14,757 bases of DNA, taken from assembly GCA_002771015.1 (NCBI GenBank), contig PCUO01000018.1, positions 67,558-82,314 on the forward strand, read 5' to 3'. Of this stretch, positions 6,682 through 14,299 are shown one piece after another (position 1 is the stretch's first letter; every line of letters begins with the position of its first letter). Made by a program: the position numbers and the translations under genes. The notes below the pieces were generated by a model. The model was not told the DNA's origin and searched no databases. It saw only the letters and a list, made by a program, of their open reading frames with translations. The DNA comes from Candidatus Yonathbacteria bacterium CG17_big_fil_post_rev_8_21_14_2_50_43_9. GTDB taxonomy: Bacteria > Patescibacteriota > Minisyncoccia > Phycocordibacterales > UBA1550.

Positions 6682-8469
6682 GTGAAGCAATTTCTTTCAC
6701 ATCTTTCTAAAAAAATGAATTCGCGTTTCACCTTTCCTCTTGAAGGGCGTTTTGCTCTTGCTCTAAAATCTTTTTCTGAACGCGAAAATCAGATTTTCTT
6801 TACTGCAATGGGCGTACTTGTTGGAACAACTATAGTTCTTTTAATTGGAGTTAATTATTCCTTTACGACAAAGATTCCAGCAGAGGGTGGTACGCTTGTA
6901 GAAGGGGTATTAAATACACCTGCTCATATTAATCCACTCCTAGCAACTTCTGAGATCGGAACCGATGCGGATCGCGATCTGACTGCTCTCATTTATTCTG
7001 GACTTTTGCGAGCAGATGGCAAAAATGGGTTCATTCCAGACCTCGCGGAAAGTTATGATGTATCTACAGACGGTCTTTCATATACATTCATTCTAAAACC
7101 AGACCTTGAGTGGCATGATGGTAAAAAAATTACCGCCTCTGACATTGTATTCACTGTGAGGACTGCTCAGGATAGCAGGATGAAGAGCCCAAAACGCGCG
7201 AGCTGGGACGGGGTGAACGTCGAACAAATAGATGAAATGACTGTGCGTTTTACGCTGAAGAAACCTTATGCGCCTTTTTTGGAAAACGCTACTATGGGAA
7301 TCCTTCCTGAGCATATTTGGAAGAATATTGATTACAATCGCTTTGATACAAATAAGTACAACCGTGAGCCGATTGGTTCTGGTTCATACAAATTAAAAAG
7401 TATTGAAACTGTAACCAAAGACGGCGATGAGATTCCCGTTTCATATACATTGAAGTCATTTAGCGCGTTTGCTCTTGGAAAACCACCAATAACCACAGTA
7501 AAATTTGTGTTTTACAGAAGCGAGGAAGCTCTTGTGCAGGCTGTAAAAACTGGTTCTGTTGGCGCTGTCAATTCTATTTCATCAGATAACGCGTATAAAC
7601 TTTCAAATGAAGATTTCCGTATTGAACACACATCGCTTCCACGAGTACTAGCTGTGTTTTTTAACCAAAATGAACAGCCAATTTTTGTAGATCCTGCGGT
7701 ACGCAAGGCTCTTGCTCTTGCAGTTCCAAAAAAAGAAATTGTAGATAAAGCGCTATCGGGATATGGGGTACCACTTAATTCACCGTTTCCGCCTGGAACC
7801 ATCGGATATAAAATAGTTGACACAGAAAAATCTCGCGAGGAGAATCTCGCCTCGGCGCGCGTCACTCTCGAAAAAGCAGGTTGGAAATTTGCATCGACGA
7901 CAAACACATGGACAAAGCAGGTCAAAAAAGAAACTCTATCACTTCGTTTTGAATTAGTTACATCCGAAGCGCTTGAGCTGAAAACTGTGGCAAACGAACT
8001 CAAATCCTACTGGGAGGAACTCGGAGCGCAGGTGACAGTGCGAGTGTTTGCAACTGGCGACTTAAAAGAAACCATTATCCGTCCACGTAAGTTTGATGCT
8101 TTATTTTTTGGGCAAGTACTTGGGCAAGGTGGTGACCCATATCCGTATTGGCACTCAAGCCAGCGTCTAGATCCAGGCCTCAATGTGTCATCCTACGCCA
8201 ACACAAAAGCGGATAAAATCTTGGACGATGCGAGAGCTGAAACTAGCCCTATAAAACGGGAAAAACTGTACGGCGATTTCAACGACGAGATAATGAAGGA
8301 TGTGCCAGCGGTCTTTATGTACGCGCCTGAATTCTTATATGTGTTTCCAAAAAACGTGCGTGGTCTTTCTCATGGCTACATCAAGGTTCCGTCCGAACGA
8401 TTCCTAAATATTTATGAATGGTATATAAATACCGATAACGTGTGGCGGATATTTGCGCCTTCTTCATAA
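6682..8469 (+). CDS. Membrane-anchored family 5 solute-binding protein (peptide/nickel type)
   Basis: This 595-aa protein matches the extracellular solute-binding family 5 (OppA/DppA-like, SBP_bac_5). The typical N-lobe pattern is visible: LIYSGLL (103-109), PDLAESYDVSTDGLSYTF (119-136), WHDGKKITASDIVFT (144-158), and later APFLENATMGILPEHIW. One hydrophobic helix at about 38-58 follows a 37-residue basic segment, so it is probably anchored by this helix with the binding domain outside. There is no lipobox. No permease or ATPase gene is beside it, so the partner is missing or elsewhere. The start is GTG at 6682 with no Shine-Dalgarno; an ATG at codon 12 is an alternative. It may bind oligopeptides, but the ligand cannot be read from the sequence. 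Confidence 0.88.
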   Translation: MKQFLSHLSKKMNSRFTFPLEGRFALALKSFSERENQIFFTAMGVLVGTTIVLLIGVNYSFTTKIPAEGGTLVEGVLNTPAHINPLLATSEIGTDADRDLTALIYSGLLRADGKNGFIPDLAESYDVSTDGLSYTFILKPDLEWHDGKKITASDIVFTVRTAQDSRMKSPKRASWDGVNVEQIDEMTVRFTLKKPYAPFLENATMGILPEHIWKNIDYNRFDTNKYNREPIGSGSYKLKSIETVTKDGDEIPVSYTLKSFSAFALGKPPITTVKFVFYRSEEALVQAVKTGSVGAVNSISSDNAYKLSNEDFRIEHTSLPRVLAVFFNQNEQPIFVDPAVRKALALAVPKKEIVDKALSGYGVPLNSPFPPGTIGYKIVDTEKSREENLASARVTLEKAGWKFASTTNTWTKQVKKETLSLRFELVTSEALELKTVANELKSYWEELGAQVTVRVFATGDLKETIIRPRKFDALFFGQVLGQGGDPYPYWHSSQRLDPGLNVSSYANTKADKILDDARAETSPIKREKLYGDFNDEIMKDVPAVFMYAPEFLYVFPKNVRGLSHGYIKVPSERFLNIYEWYINTDNVWRIFAPSS

Positions 8470-8612
8470 AATCTGAAAATATAAAATTTAAAATTTTTAA
8501 ATAATTTCTTAATTTCAATTCTTGAAATTAGCAATTTGGGACTTATTTAGAAATTTGAAATTAAACATTAGAAATTTCGCAGATTAAAAAATTTAATTAA
8601 TTTATAAATAAA
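8470..8612. repeat. Very AT-rich spacer with degenerate GAAATT repeats
   Basis: The 143 bp between the binding-protein gene and rnj are mostly A and T. TTAGAAATTT occurs at 8547-8556 and 8568-8577, with further GAAATT and AAATTTGAAATT variants between. An 8-bp hairpin (8511-8518 against 8522-8529, 3-nt loop) has no U tract. A TATAAA (8603-8608) is too close to the ATG for a standard promoter. I see no gene here. Confidence 0.55.
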
Positions 8613-10673
8613 ATGACAAATGAACAACCCAAGAAGATAGATGGGAGCGCTCAGAGTGGCGACAAGGGTGGCGGTTACAGCGCTCGTCGCTTTCCACGCA
8701 AAGACAGTAACGCTCGAGGACCACGAAGTGCGGTAAATCGCTCCGCAAATCGCGGGAACTACCGCGGAGCAACAGCTACTCACTCGCAAGAAAGCTCTGC
8801 TCATGCAGGACAAACGAGTCCTCAGAAAGGGAGGGCTATTGGAGGAGGTTTTCGAGGACCACGCGGACACACAACCGATGCTACAAGAACATCAACTCGA
8901 ATCAAACATTCAACAAGCAGAGAAAAAGCTGACTCTCGCAGAATGATGGCTCCGTACCCTTCTAAAGATCAAGACAATGTTGTAATTCCACCATTAAAGG
9001 ATGGGGATATTCGCATTATAGCGCTTGGGGGCGTGGAGGAAATCGGTCGCAATATGACAATGGTTGAATACAAAGATTCAATCGTCATTATTGACGCCGG
9101 ACTTCAGTTTCGCGAGGAAAACACTCCTGGAGTCGACTACATCCTTGCTAACACAAAATATCTTGAGGACAGAAAACACAAGGTGAAGTCAGCAGTGATT
9201 ACGCACGGACACCTTGACCACACTGGAGGTATACCATACCTTATGGGTAAAATTGGCAATCCTCCGATATACACACGCAACCTTACAGCGCTTATGATCC
9301 AAAAAAGGCAGGAGGAATTTTCACACCTGCCACCGCTTGATCTTCACATAGTTGAAAAGAACGACCGCATCACGATGGGTGATTTCAAGGTTCGTTTCTT
9401 TGCTGTAACACACACCATACCCGACGCAATGGGAGTCATAATTGAAACCCCATACGGTAACGTTGTCCACACTGGCGACCTAAAACTTGACCATGTGGAC
9501 GGAGTGCCTACAATGGAACAGGAGGACGAATTTGACAATATCGCAAAAAACGGGAACACACTTCTCCTTATGGCGGATTCTACAAACGTGGAACGACCTG
9601 GATATTCGTTTCCAGAGCGCACAGTGCTAAAAAATATTGAGAATATTATTCGCAACACAGAAGGACGTATTATTGTCGCAACATTCGCGTCGCTCCTTGA
9701 GCGCCTAGTAAAAATTATTGACATTGCGGAGGTCCTTGGCAAAAAAATCGTGCTAGATGGACGCAGTATGAAAAACAACGTGGACATCGCGCGACAGTCT
9801 GGCCTCCTAAAAGCAAGCTTGGAAACATTCATTCCTATCGAGGATATGGAAAAGTACCCGCCAGACCGCATCATACTTCTTGTTACTGGAGCGCAAGGAG
9901 ATGAGTTTGCGTCACTTATGCGCGCGGCAAACAAGGCTCACAAGTATTTGAAAATTAACAAACGTGATACGATTCTTCTTTCCTCTTCTGTTGTGCCGGG
10001 CAACGAACGTAGTGTTCAAAAGCTCAAGGACAATCTTTCGCGACAAGGCGCGCATCTTATCCATTACGAAAATGCAAAAGTTCACTCATCTGGACACGCG
10101 CATCACGATGAAACACTTTGGATTCACAAGAAACTAGAGCCTCGTTTTTTTATGCCAGTACACGGATACCACTACATGCTTCGTTGTCATGCTGACATTG
10201 CTCGCGAGGCGGGACTTTCTGACGAAAACATCATTATTCCAGACAATGGCATGATTGTTGAAATTCAAGATGAAGGAAAGAAAATCGTTTCTCTCAAAGA
10301 AACTGCGCCGAAAGGTCTCGTGCTTGTAGACGGATTCTCGGTCGGTAATATGCAGGAGGTTGTGCTTCGAGATCGCCAAATGCTTTCACAGGATGGTATC
10401 TTTGTTGTCATAGTTACACTTGATACATCTACAGGAAAAGTTACAAAATCTCCTGATGTTATTTCGCGAGGATTCGTATACCTACGCGAGTCGCAAGACC
10501 TACTAAGAAACGCGCGCTTCCTCACAAAGAAAACTGTGGAGGATATGCTTGGCGGTTCAAAGCAAATAGACTTTGACTATGTAAAAGACCATGTCACAGA
10601 TGCAGTCGCTCGCCTACTCTTCCAAGAGACCGCAAAGAGACCGATTGTAATTCCGGTGATTTTGAGCGTTTAG
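8613..10673 (+). CDS. rnj: Ribonuclease J with long disordered N-terminus
   Basis: This 686-aa protein is a metallo-beta-lactamase/beta-CASP nuclease of the RNase J family, which degrades and matures mRNA and rRNA with 5'-exo and endonuclease activity. The catalytic core starts near residue 131 (IRIIALGGVEEIGRN). Metal-binding motifs are complete: HGHLDH at 198-203, HTGD at 286-289, HSSGHAH at 491-497 and MPVHGYH at 514-520. ADSTN at 321-325 and the C-terminal RNase J domain (about 560-686, with SRGFVY at 618-623) are also present. Typical RNase J is about 555 aa; the extra length is a 130-residue N-terminal tail rich in Arg, Gly, Ser, Ala and Thr with little predicted order, likely RNA-binding or partner-binding. 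There is no Shine-Dalgarno. A strong terminator follows the stop. Confidence 0.95.
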   Translation: MTNEQPKKIDGSAQSGDKGGGYSARRFPRKDSNARGPRSAVNRSANRGNYRGATATHSQESSAHAGQTSPQKGRAIGGGFRGPRGHTTDATRTSTRIKHSTSREKADSRRMMAPYPSKDQDNVVIPPLKDGDIRIIALGGVEEIGRNMTMVEYKDSIVIIDAGLQFREENTPGVDYILANTKYLEDRKHKVKSAVITHGHLDHTGGIPYLMGKIGNPPIYTRNLTALMIQKRQEEFSHLPPLDLHIVEKNDRITMGDFKVRFFAVTHTIPDAMGVIIETPYGNVVHTGDLKLDHVDGVPTMEQEDEFDNIAKNGNTLLLMADSTNVERPGYSFPERTVLKNIENIIRNTEGRIIVATFASLLERLVKIIDIAEVLGKKIVLDGRSMKNNVDIARQSGLLKASLETFIPIEDMEKYPPDRIILLVTGAQGDEFASLMRAANKAHKYLKINKRDTILLSSSVVPGNERSVQKLKDNLSRQGAHLIHYENAKVHSSGHAHHDETLWIHKKLEPRFFMPVHGYHYMLRCHADIAREAGLSDENIIIPDNGMIVEIQDEGKKIVSLKETAPKGLVLVDGFSVGNMQEVVLRDRQMLSQDGIFVVIVTLDTSTGKVTKSPDVISRGFVYLRESQDLLRNARFLTKKTVEDMLGGSKQIDFDYVKDHVTDAVARLLFQETAKRPIVIPVILSV

Positions 10674-10684
10674 TGTAATTTTAG

Positions 10685-10718
10685 AAACACGCAGTTGGTC
10701 TGAAACAACTGCGTGTTT
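10685..10718 (+). terminator. Intrinsic terminator of rnj
   Basis: A perfect 13-bp stem (10685-10697 against 10706-10718) with an 8-nt loop lies 12 nt after the rnj stop. It ends in TTTTG. The left arm starts with AAA, so it may also work weakly on the other strand. Confidence 0.85.
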
Positions 10719-10720
10719 TG

Positions 10721-10729
10721 TGGTATACT
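10721..10729 (+). promoter_or_regulatory. Extended -10 promoter of the MFS gene
   Basis: TGG followed by TATACT (10724-10729) lies 11 nt before the ATG, directly after the rnj terminator. No good -35 is visible, which fits an extended -10 promoter. The predicted mRNA has at most a few nt of leader, and there is no Shine-Dalgarno. Confidence 0.6.
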
Positions 10730-10740
10730 TCTAAAAACCT

Positions 10741-11913
10741 ATGCTACGTATCTCTGAAAAAAATCCGCTATTTATTCTCGTTTATTTGGCGAGCTTTTTT
10801 TACTCGTTTCACTGGGCGTTACCAATATATATAGAGTCATCATTCATCAGCCAATTTCTTTCCACAGAAAAAACTATTGGTCTCCTCTTTTCTATCGCAG
10901 CAGTTTTTTCAGCAATTTTAACTTTTTTATTTCCACGAATTCTCCGCAGATTTGGGAACTACCACGCCACGCTCATCGCAATGGCGCTTGAAATTATCGC
11001 GCTTCTCGTACTAGCATTTTTCACCACTCCAGCAATTATTATTCCTGTATTCATTCTCCACCAGACTCTCGCGTCTGTAATTTTTCTAAATTTTGATAGC
11101 TTCGTGGAAGCATTTTCTGTGGATGAAACAACAGGTGGTATTCGTGGTGTATTTATGACCGTGCTCAACATCGCGTTTGTTGCCGCTCCGTTTCTCGCGG
11201 GTCTTATGATCACCGATCACGACTTTTGGAAGGTTTATCTTGCAGCCGCGATATTTATGGCATTCAGCCTCGGTGTAATTGGTAAAAATTTCAAAAGCTA
11301 CGTGAATCCCGAATATGTTATCCCTTCATTCAAAGACACCCTTCGCATAGTGTCAGAAAGCCACGACATCCACTCTATTATATACGCGCATTTTTTACTT
11401 GCTCTATTTTTTTCGTGGATGGTCATCTACATTCCGCTTTATCTAAACCAACATGTTGGGATTTCGATGAATGTAATCCTAGGCGTCATCACTCCAATCG
11501 CGCTTTTGCCATTTGTCTTGTTTGAAGTAATACTAGGTAAAATCGCCGACACTCACCTTGGCGAAAAGGAAATCCTGACTCTCGGTTTTATTATTATGTC
11601 ATTATCAACAATCGGAATCTCGTATGTCGCTACCGCAAGCGTAGCGCTCTGGGCAGGGCTCCTTTTTATCACGCGTACTGGCGCAAGCATGGTAGAAGTG
11701 GCAACAGAGAGTTATTTCTTCAAACAAGTAAACGCGGGGGACACACACCTCATCACCTTTATGCGCACAAGTCGTACACTAGCTGCGATACTTGGGCCAC
11801 TCTTGGGATATATTCTCCTTCATTTTATGCAGTTTCAAAATCTTTTCCTAGTACTTGGTATCATTCTACTCACCGCACTCCCATACTCTCTTACTATCAG
11901 AGACACGAAGTAG
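10741..11913 (+). CDS. Major facilitator superfamily transporter
   Basis: This 390-aa protein is a polytopic inner-membrane transporter with about twelve hydrophobic segments in two halves. The loop between helices 2 and 3 has PRILRRFGNY (about 65-74), a degenerate form of MFS motif A, and the matching loop in the second half has GKIADTHLGEKE (about 266-277). The central loop near residues 185-210 carries polar residues, as expected between the two six-helix halves. The substrate cannot be told; drug efflux or metabolite export are both possible. It has its own promoter and lies between two terminators, so it is probably a single-gene transcript. Confidence 0.85.
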   Translation: MLRISEKNPLFILVYLASFFYSFHWALPIYIESSFISQFLSTEKTIGLLFSIAAVFSAILTFLFPRILRRFGNYHATLIAMALEIIALLVLAFFTTPAIIIPVFILHQTLASVIFLNFDSFVEAFSVDETTGGIRGVFMTVLNIAFVAAPFLAGLMITDHDFWKVYLAAAIFMAFSLGVIGKNFKSYVNPEYVIPSFKDTLRIVSESHDIHSIIYAHFLLALFFSWMVIYIPLYLNQHVGISMNVILGVITPIALLPFVLFEVILGKIADTHLGEKEILTLGFIIMSLSTIGISYVATASVALWAGLLFITRTGASMVEVATESYFFKQVNAGDTHLITFMRTSRTLAAILGPLLGYILLHFMQFQNLFLVLGIILLTALPYSLTIRDTK

Positions 11914-11924
11914 AAGCAAGAAAA

Positions 11925-11953
11925 AAAGACCCTCTTTTATTAAGAGGGTCTTT
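11925..11953. terminator. Intrinsic terminator, strongest on the minus strand
   Basis: A perfect 12-bp stem (11925-11936 against 11942-11953) with a 5-nt loop. On the minus strand the stem runs into a T7 tract (revcomp of 11921-11927), so it is a strong end for the CsgG-like gene. On the plus strand the stem ends in CTTT and can also stop the MFS transcript. Confidence 0.85.
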
Positions 11954-11954
11954 G

Positions 11955-11985
11955 AGGACGAGGCAATGTCGTCCTAGGTTTTTTT
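11955..11985 (+). terminator. Second intrinsic terminator after the MFS gene
   Basis: A 7-bp stem (11955-11961 against 11969-11975, 7-nt loop) is followed after three bases by a T7 tract (11979-11985) on the plus strand. It complements the previous hairpin, whose U tract faces the other way. The T tract also encodes Lys codons at the end of the repaired CsgG-like frame. Confidence 0.6.
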
Positions 11986-12835
11986 CTTTAATGAAACCTT
12001 TTTTGCTGGGACAAGCTGTTCTGTTTTTTTGACACAGGAGCGACAGGGGCAAGTGTTGCAGTAGTCATGTTGTCCATATACGGAATGAGCTGGTTGAATA
12101 CGTCCAAAAACCCGGCAGCAACCACCTTCATTGCAGGAGTCTTACTGGAGCCACCGCCAGCACCAAACGTGCCAGCTCCGAGTAACGCAGCACCGATGCC
12201 GATATCAGAACTTTTGCCAGTACCTGTTACCGAGGCAATAATCTCGCTGTTTTCCAAATCAACAATTGTCAGAATCACTTGAGCTTCAGTGAAACTCATT
12301 GATCCTTCAAACGGCACCAGCTGCGACACTAAATAGACCCCCTTAAGCCAGGAATGAACCTTGCTGCTGCTACAACACCGGCACACCAGCGTCAGTTGAT
12401 ACTGTCGGCTGTGGCGCTTCCACCTTCATCCCCCAACGCGCAGGAATAGTTTTCCTGATTTTGGAACCGCCCATTTCACTGTTAATTTCGCGCTCGCCCA
12501 TTGCAAATGATGCGCTACGGTCAATCAAAGTGAAACAACCAGACTGCATTGCCACATGACGCGCAAGTTGCATTGGCAGAATGCCGATATCCCAGATTGG
12601 GAAAATAGTATCATGGTCTGCTGGCTCATTGGTTGCTCTTCGATCGCGAGACGACCATAGTTCTTTGAGCAGCGGTGAAGTTACTACTGCCAGAACTCGC
12701 TGTTTTCTGGCCAGCACCAGTGTAGACGGCTGCGCCGGAAACAGGGGCTGATTCGCCACCGCCACCTTTGACAGTAGAGCACCCTACAAGTGCGAATGCA
12801 AAGAACAACAACCATAAACTTTTAAAGATCTTCAT
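11974..12835 (-). pseudogene. CsgG-like lipoprotein gene, frame broken several times
   Basis: The 5' end encodes a lipoprotein signal peptide (MKIFKSLWLLFFAFALVGC, lipobox LVGC, Cys 19) after a good AAGGAGG (12842-12848, 6 nt from the ATG). Further pieces in other frames have the CsgG/HfaB-like pattern: ILPMQLARHVAMQSGCFTLIDRS, then FTEAQVILTIVDLENSEIIAS, a Gly-rich loop and KVVAAGFLDVFNQLI. CsgG proteins form outer-membrane secretion channels in diderm bacteria. Single added bases near 12665 (AAAG), 12605 (T4), 12377 (GTGTT), 12345 (TTAAG) and the A7 at about 12024-12030 restore one coherent frame ending in TAG at 11974-11976. Base composition looks more GC-rich than the neighbours and the style is proteobacterial. 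The choice is between a recently transferred, decaying gene and an assembly error. I saw no stop codon caused by substitution. Confidence 0.7.
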
Positions 12836-12971
12836 GATGCGCCTCCTTAGATAACGTTAAAAAACAAAAAGAGAATAGTGCTAATTCCCACGTAAAAATA
12901 TAGCAGGAAGGCCCTATTTTGGCAGGTCAACGCCTATTGGCTATTTCACTAAGTGTGGCCTATTGGATAAT
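12836..12971. repeat. Spacer with a 9-bp direct repeat beside the CsgG-like gene
   Basis: GCCTATTGG occurs at 12932-12940 and 12958-12966, and the related GCCCTATTTTGG at 12911-12922. The rest is AT-rich leader of the CsgG-like gene with its ribosome site at 12842-12848. No convincing promoter or gene is visible. The repeats may be an insertion scar, which is a guess. Confidence 0.35.
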
Positions 12972-13562
12972 CTAGTTCACCTTCCCTGCCGCGATCTCAC
13001 GACCTTCTTCAAGTATTAGAGCGAGAGCATCGGCGCCTTTTTTTATTGTTTTTTTCAAATCATCATGTTCTGATTTTTTAAATGGTCCAACAATAAAATC
13101 AAGCAAAGCGTCTTCGCCTTTTGGTTTTTTTAATTTCCCTCTCGGAGTCATGGGGCAAATGCCAATGCGAAGTCGCGCAAACTCTCGTGTCTTCAACGCA
13201 TTGATAATAGACTCCACCCCTTTGTGCCCGCCAGAGCTTCTGTTAAAAGATATTTTCATTCCGCCAAGTGGCAAATCCAAATCGTCATACACTACTATAG
13301 TACGTTCCGCGTCCTTTGCATTTTTTACGAGAGGCGCGACGCTCTTGCCAGAGACATTCATAAAATTGTCAGGCTCTAGTAGAACCACTTTGTCTTTTCC
13401 CCACATTCCTTTTGAAACGCGTGCTTTCAAAGCTTTATCACCAAACCACTCTGGAAAATCATTTTTCTTGCGGAATGCTTCCACGAGCATACGCCCCACA
13501 TTGTGACGCGTGTTCGAATACTCCTCTCCTTTATTTCCAAGCCCGACTATTAAGTATTGCAT
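12972..13562 (-). CDS. pth: Peptidyl-tRNA hydrolase
   Basis: This 196-aa enzyme frees tRNA from peptidyl-tRNA dropped by stalled ribosomes. The family residues fall at the same numbers as in E. coli: N10 (in VGLGNKG), H20 (TRHN) and D93 (YDDLDLPLG). NFMNVSG at 66-72 and the SSGGHKGVESI segment at 109-119 are present; Lys replaces Asn in the GGHxG motif, which I believe also occurs in other bacteria. The start is ATG at 13560-13562, not the ATG 63 nt upstream at 13625, because the family begins with MxYLIVGLGN and a promoter lies 9 nt before this codon. A Lys-rich insertion (PRGKLKKPKGE, 140-150) lies before the last helix. It is divergent from lepB. Confidence 0.94.
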   Translation of the reverse strand: MQYLIVGLGNKGEEYSNTRHNVGRMLVEAFRKKNDFPEWFGDKALKARVSKGMWGKDKVVLLEPDNFMNVSGKSVAPLVKNAKDAERTIVVYDDLDLPLGGMKISFNRSSGGHKGVESIINALKTREFARLRIGICPMTPRGKLKKPKGEDALLDFIVGPFKKSEHDDLKKTIKKGADALALILEEGREIAAGKVN

Positions 13563-13571
13563 ATAGTATGT

Positions 13572-13600
13572 ATCGTACACTGAAATCCTGCGTGAGTTAA
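13572..13600 (-). promoter_or_regulatory. pth promoter, leaderless spacing
   Basis: On the minus strand TTAACT (13595-13600), a 17-bp spacer and TACGAT (13572-13577) end 9 nt before the chosen pth ATG. This supports the shorter start: the longer start would lie upstream of the promoter. Confidence 0.5.
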
Positions 13601-13632
13601 TAAGCCAAAACATTACACCACGCATTCCGCCT

Positions 13633-13661
13633 TTGCATCAAGTCCAGTTGTGTTTTAAAAT
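13633..13661 (+). promoter_or_regulatory. lepB promoter, leaderless spacing
   Basis: TTGCAT (13633-13638), a 17-bp spacer and TAAAAT (13656-13661) end 11 nt before the lepB ATG. The -35 is identical to that of secG. There is no Shine-Dalgarno. Confidence 0.6.
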
Positions 13662-13672
13662 GATGACACTAA

Positions 13673-14281
13673 ATGAGTGAAGAATTTACAACACCTCCTC
13701 CCGTTCCTCCTGTAGAACCTGCAGTTGAGAAAAGTCATTCGTTTCGTGAAGAGGCGTTGGAGACTTTTCGTTTCCTCTTAATAGCGCTCGTCATCGTTGT
13801 CCCAATTCGTATTTTTATCGCTCAACCATTCATCGTGTCTGGCGCTTCTATGGACCCCACATTTAAGGACAAGCAGTACCTCATTGTGGACGAACTCTCA
13901 TATCATCTTAACGACCCAGTACGTGGGGATGTAGCAATTTTCAAATATCCTAAAAACCCAAAACAATATTTCATAAAGCGTGTTATTGGTCTTCCTGGAG
14001 AAACCGTCTTAATAGATAACGATGGTAATGTGTTAATAAAAGACAAAGATGGAGAAAATATTATTGAGCTTGAAGAGTCATATGTTATGTATGAAAAGGG
14101 TGGCTCATTAGAGCGTACTCTTTTAATGGATGAATATTTTATGATGGGAGACAATCGTTCTGGAAGCTTTGATTCACGCTCGTGGGGACCTGTCGGTCGT
14201 GATTTGTTCGTCGGCAAAGCATTCTTGCGCCTATTCCCACTGAGCTCTATAGATATTCTTCCGGGTCAATTTAGGCAATAA
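13673..14281 (+). CDS. lepB: Signal peptidase I
   Basis: This 202-aa membrane serine protease removes signal peptides from exported proteins. A Pro-rich cytosolic tail (1-20) precedes one helix at about 33-52. The catalytic dyad is S59 in SGASMDPT and K102 in FIKRVIGLPGE. The box with GDNRSGSFDSR at 159-169 and WGPVGRD after it is also intact. Length is typical of the single-helix, Gram-positive-like type. It is divergent from pth, and hisS follows 18 nt later on the same strand, so the two may be one transcript. In this window its possible clients are proteins exported through SecYEG. Confidence 0.95.
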   Translation: MSEEFTTPPPVPPVEPAVEKSHSFREEALETFRFLLIALVIVVPIRIFIAQPFIVSGASMDPTFKDKQYLIVDELSYHLNDPVRGDVAIFKYPKNPKQYFIKRVIGLPGETVLIDNDGNVLIKDKDGENIIELEESYVMYEKGGSLERTLLMDEYFMMGDNRSGSFDSRSWGPVGRDLFVGKAFLRLFPLSSIDILPGQFRQ

Positions 14282-14299
14282 TATACAACTATATATAGT

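Noticed and set aside
12370..12765. Separate 131-aa protein inside the CsgG-like locus
   Set aside because: Its N-terminal part is a shadow frame; only the part from about 12605 down to about 12377 belongs to the CsgG-like protein.
13563..13625. N-terminal extension of pth from the ATG at 13625
   Set aside because: The extension has no family match, and the pth promoter (13572-13600) lies inside it; the start at 13562 fits both the family and the promoter.
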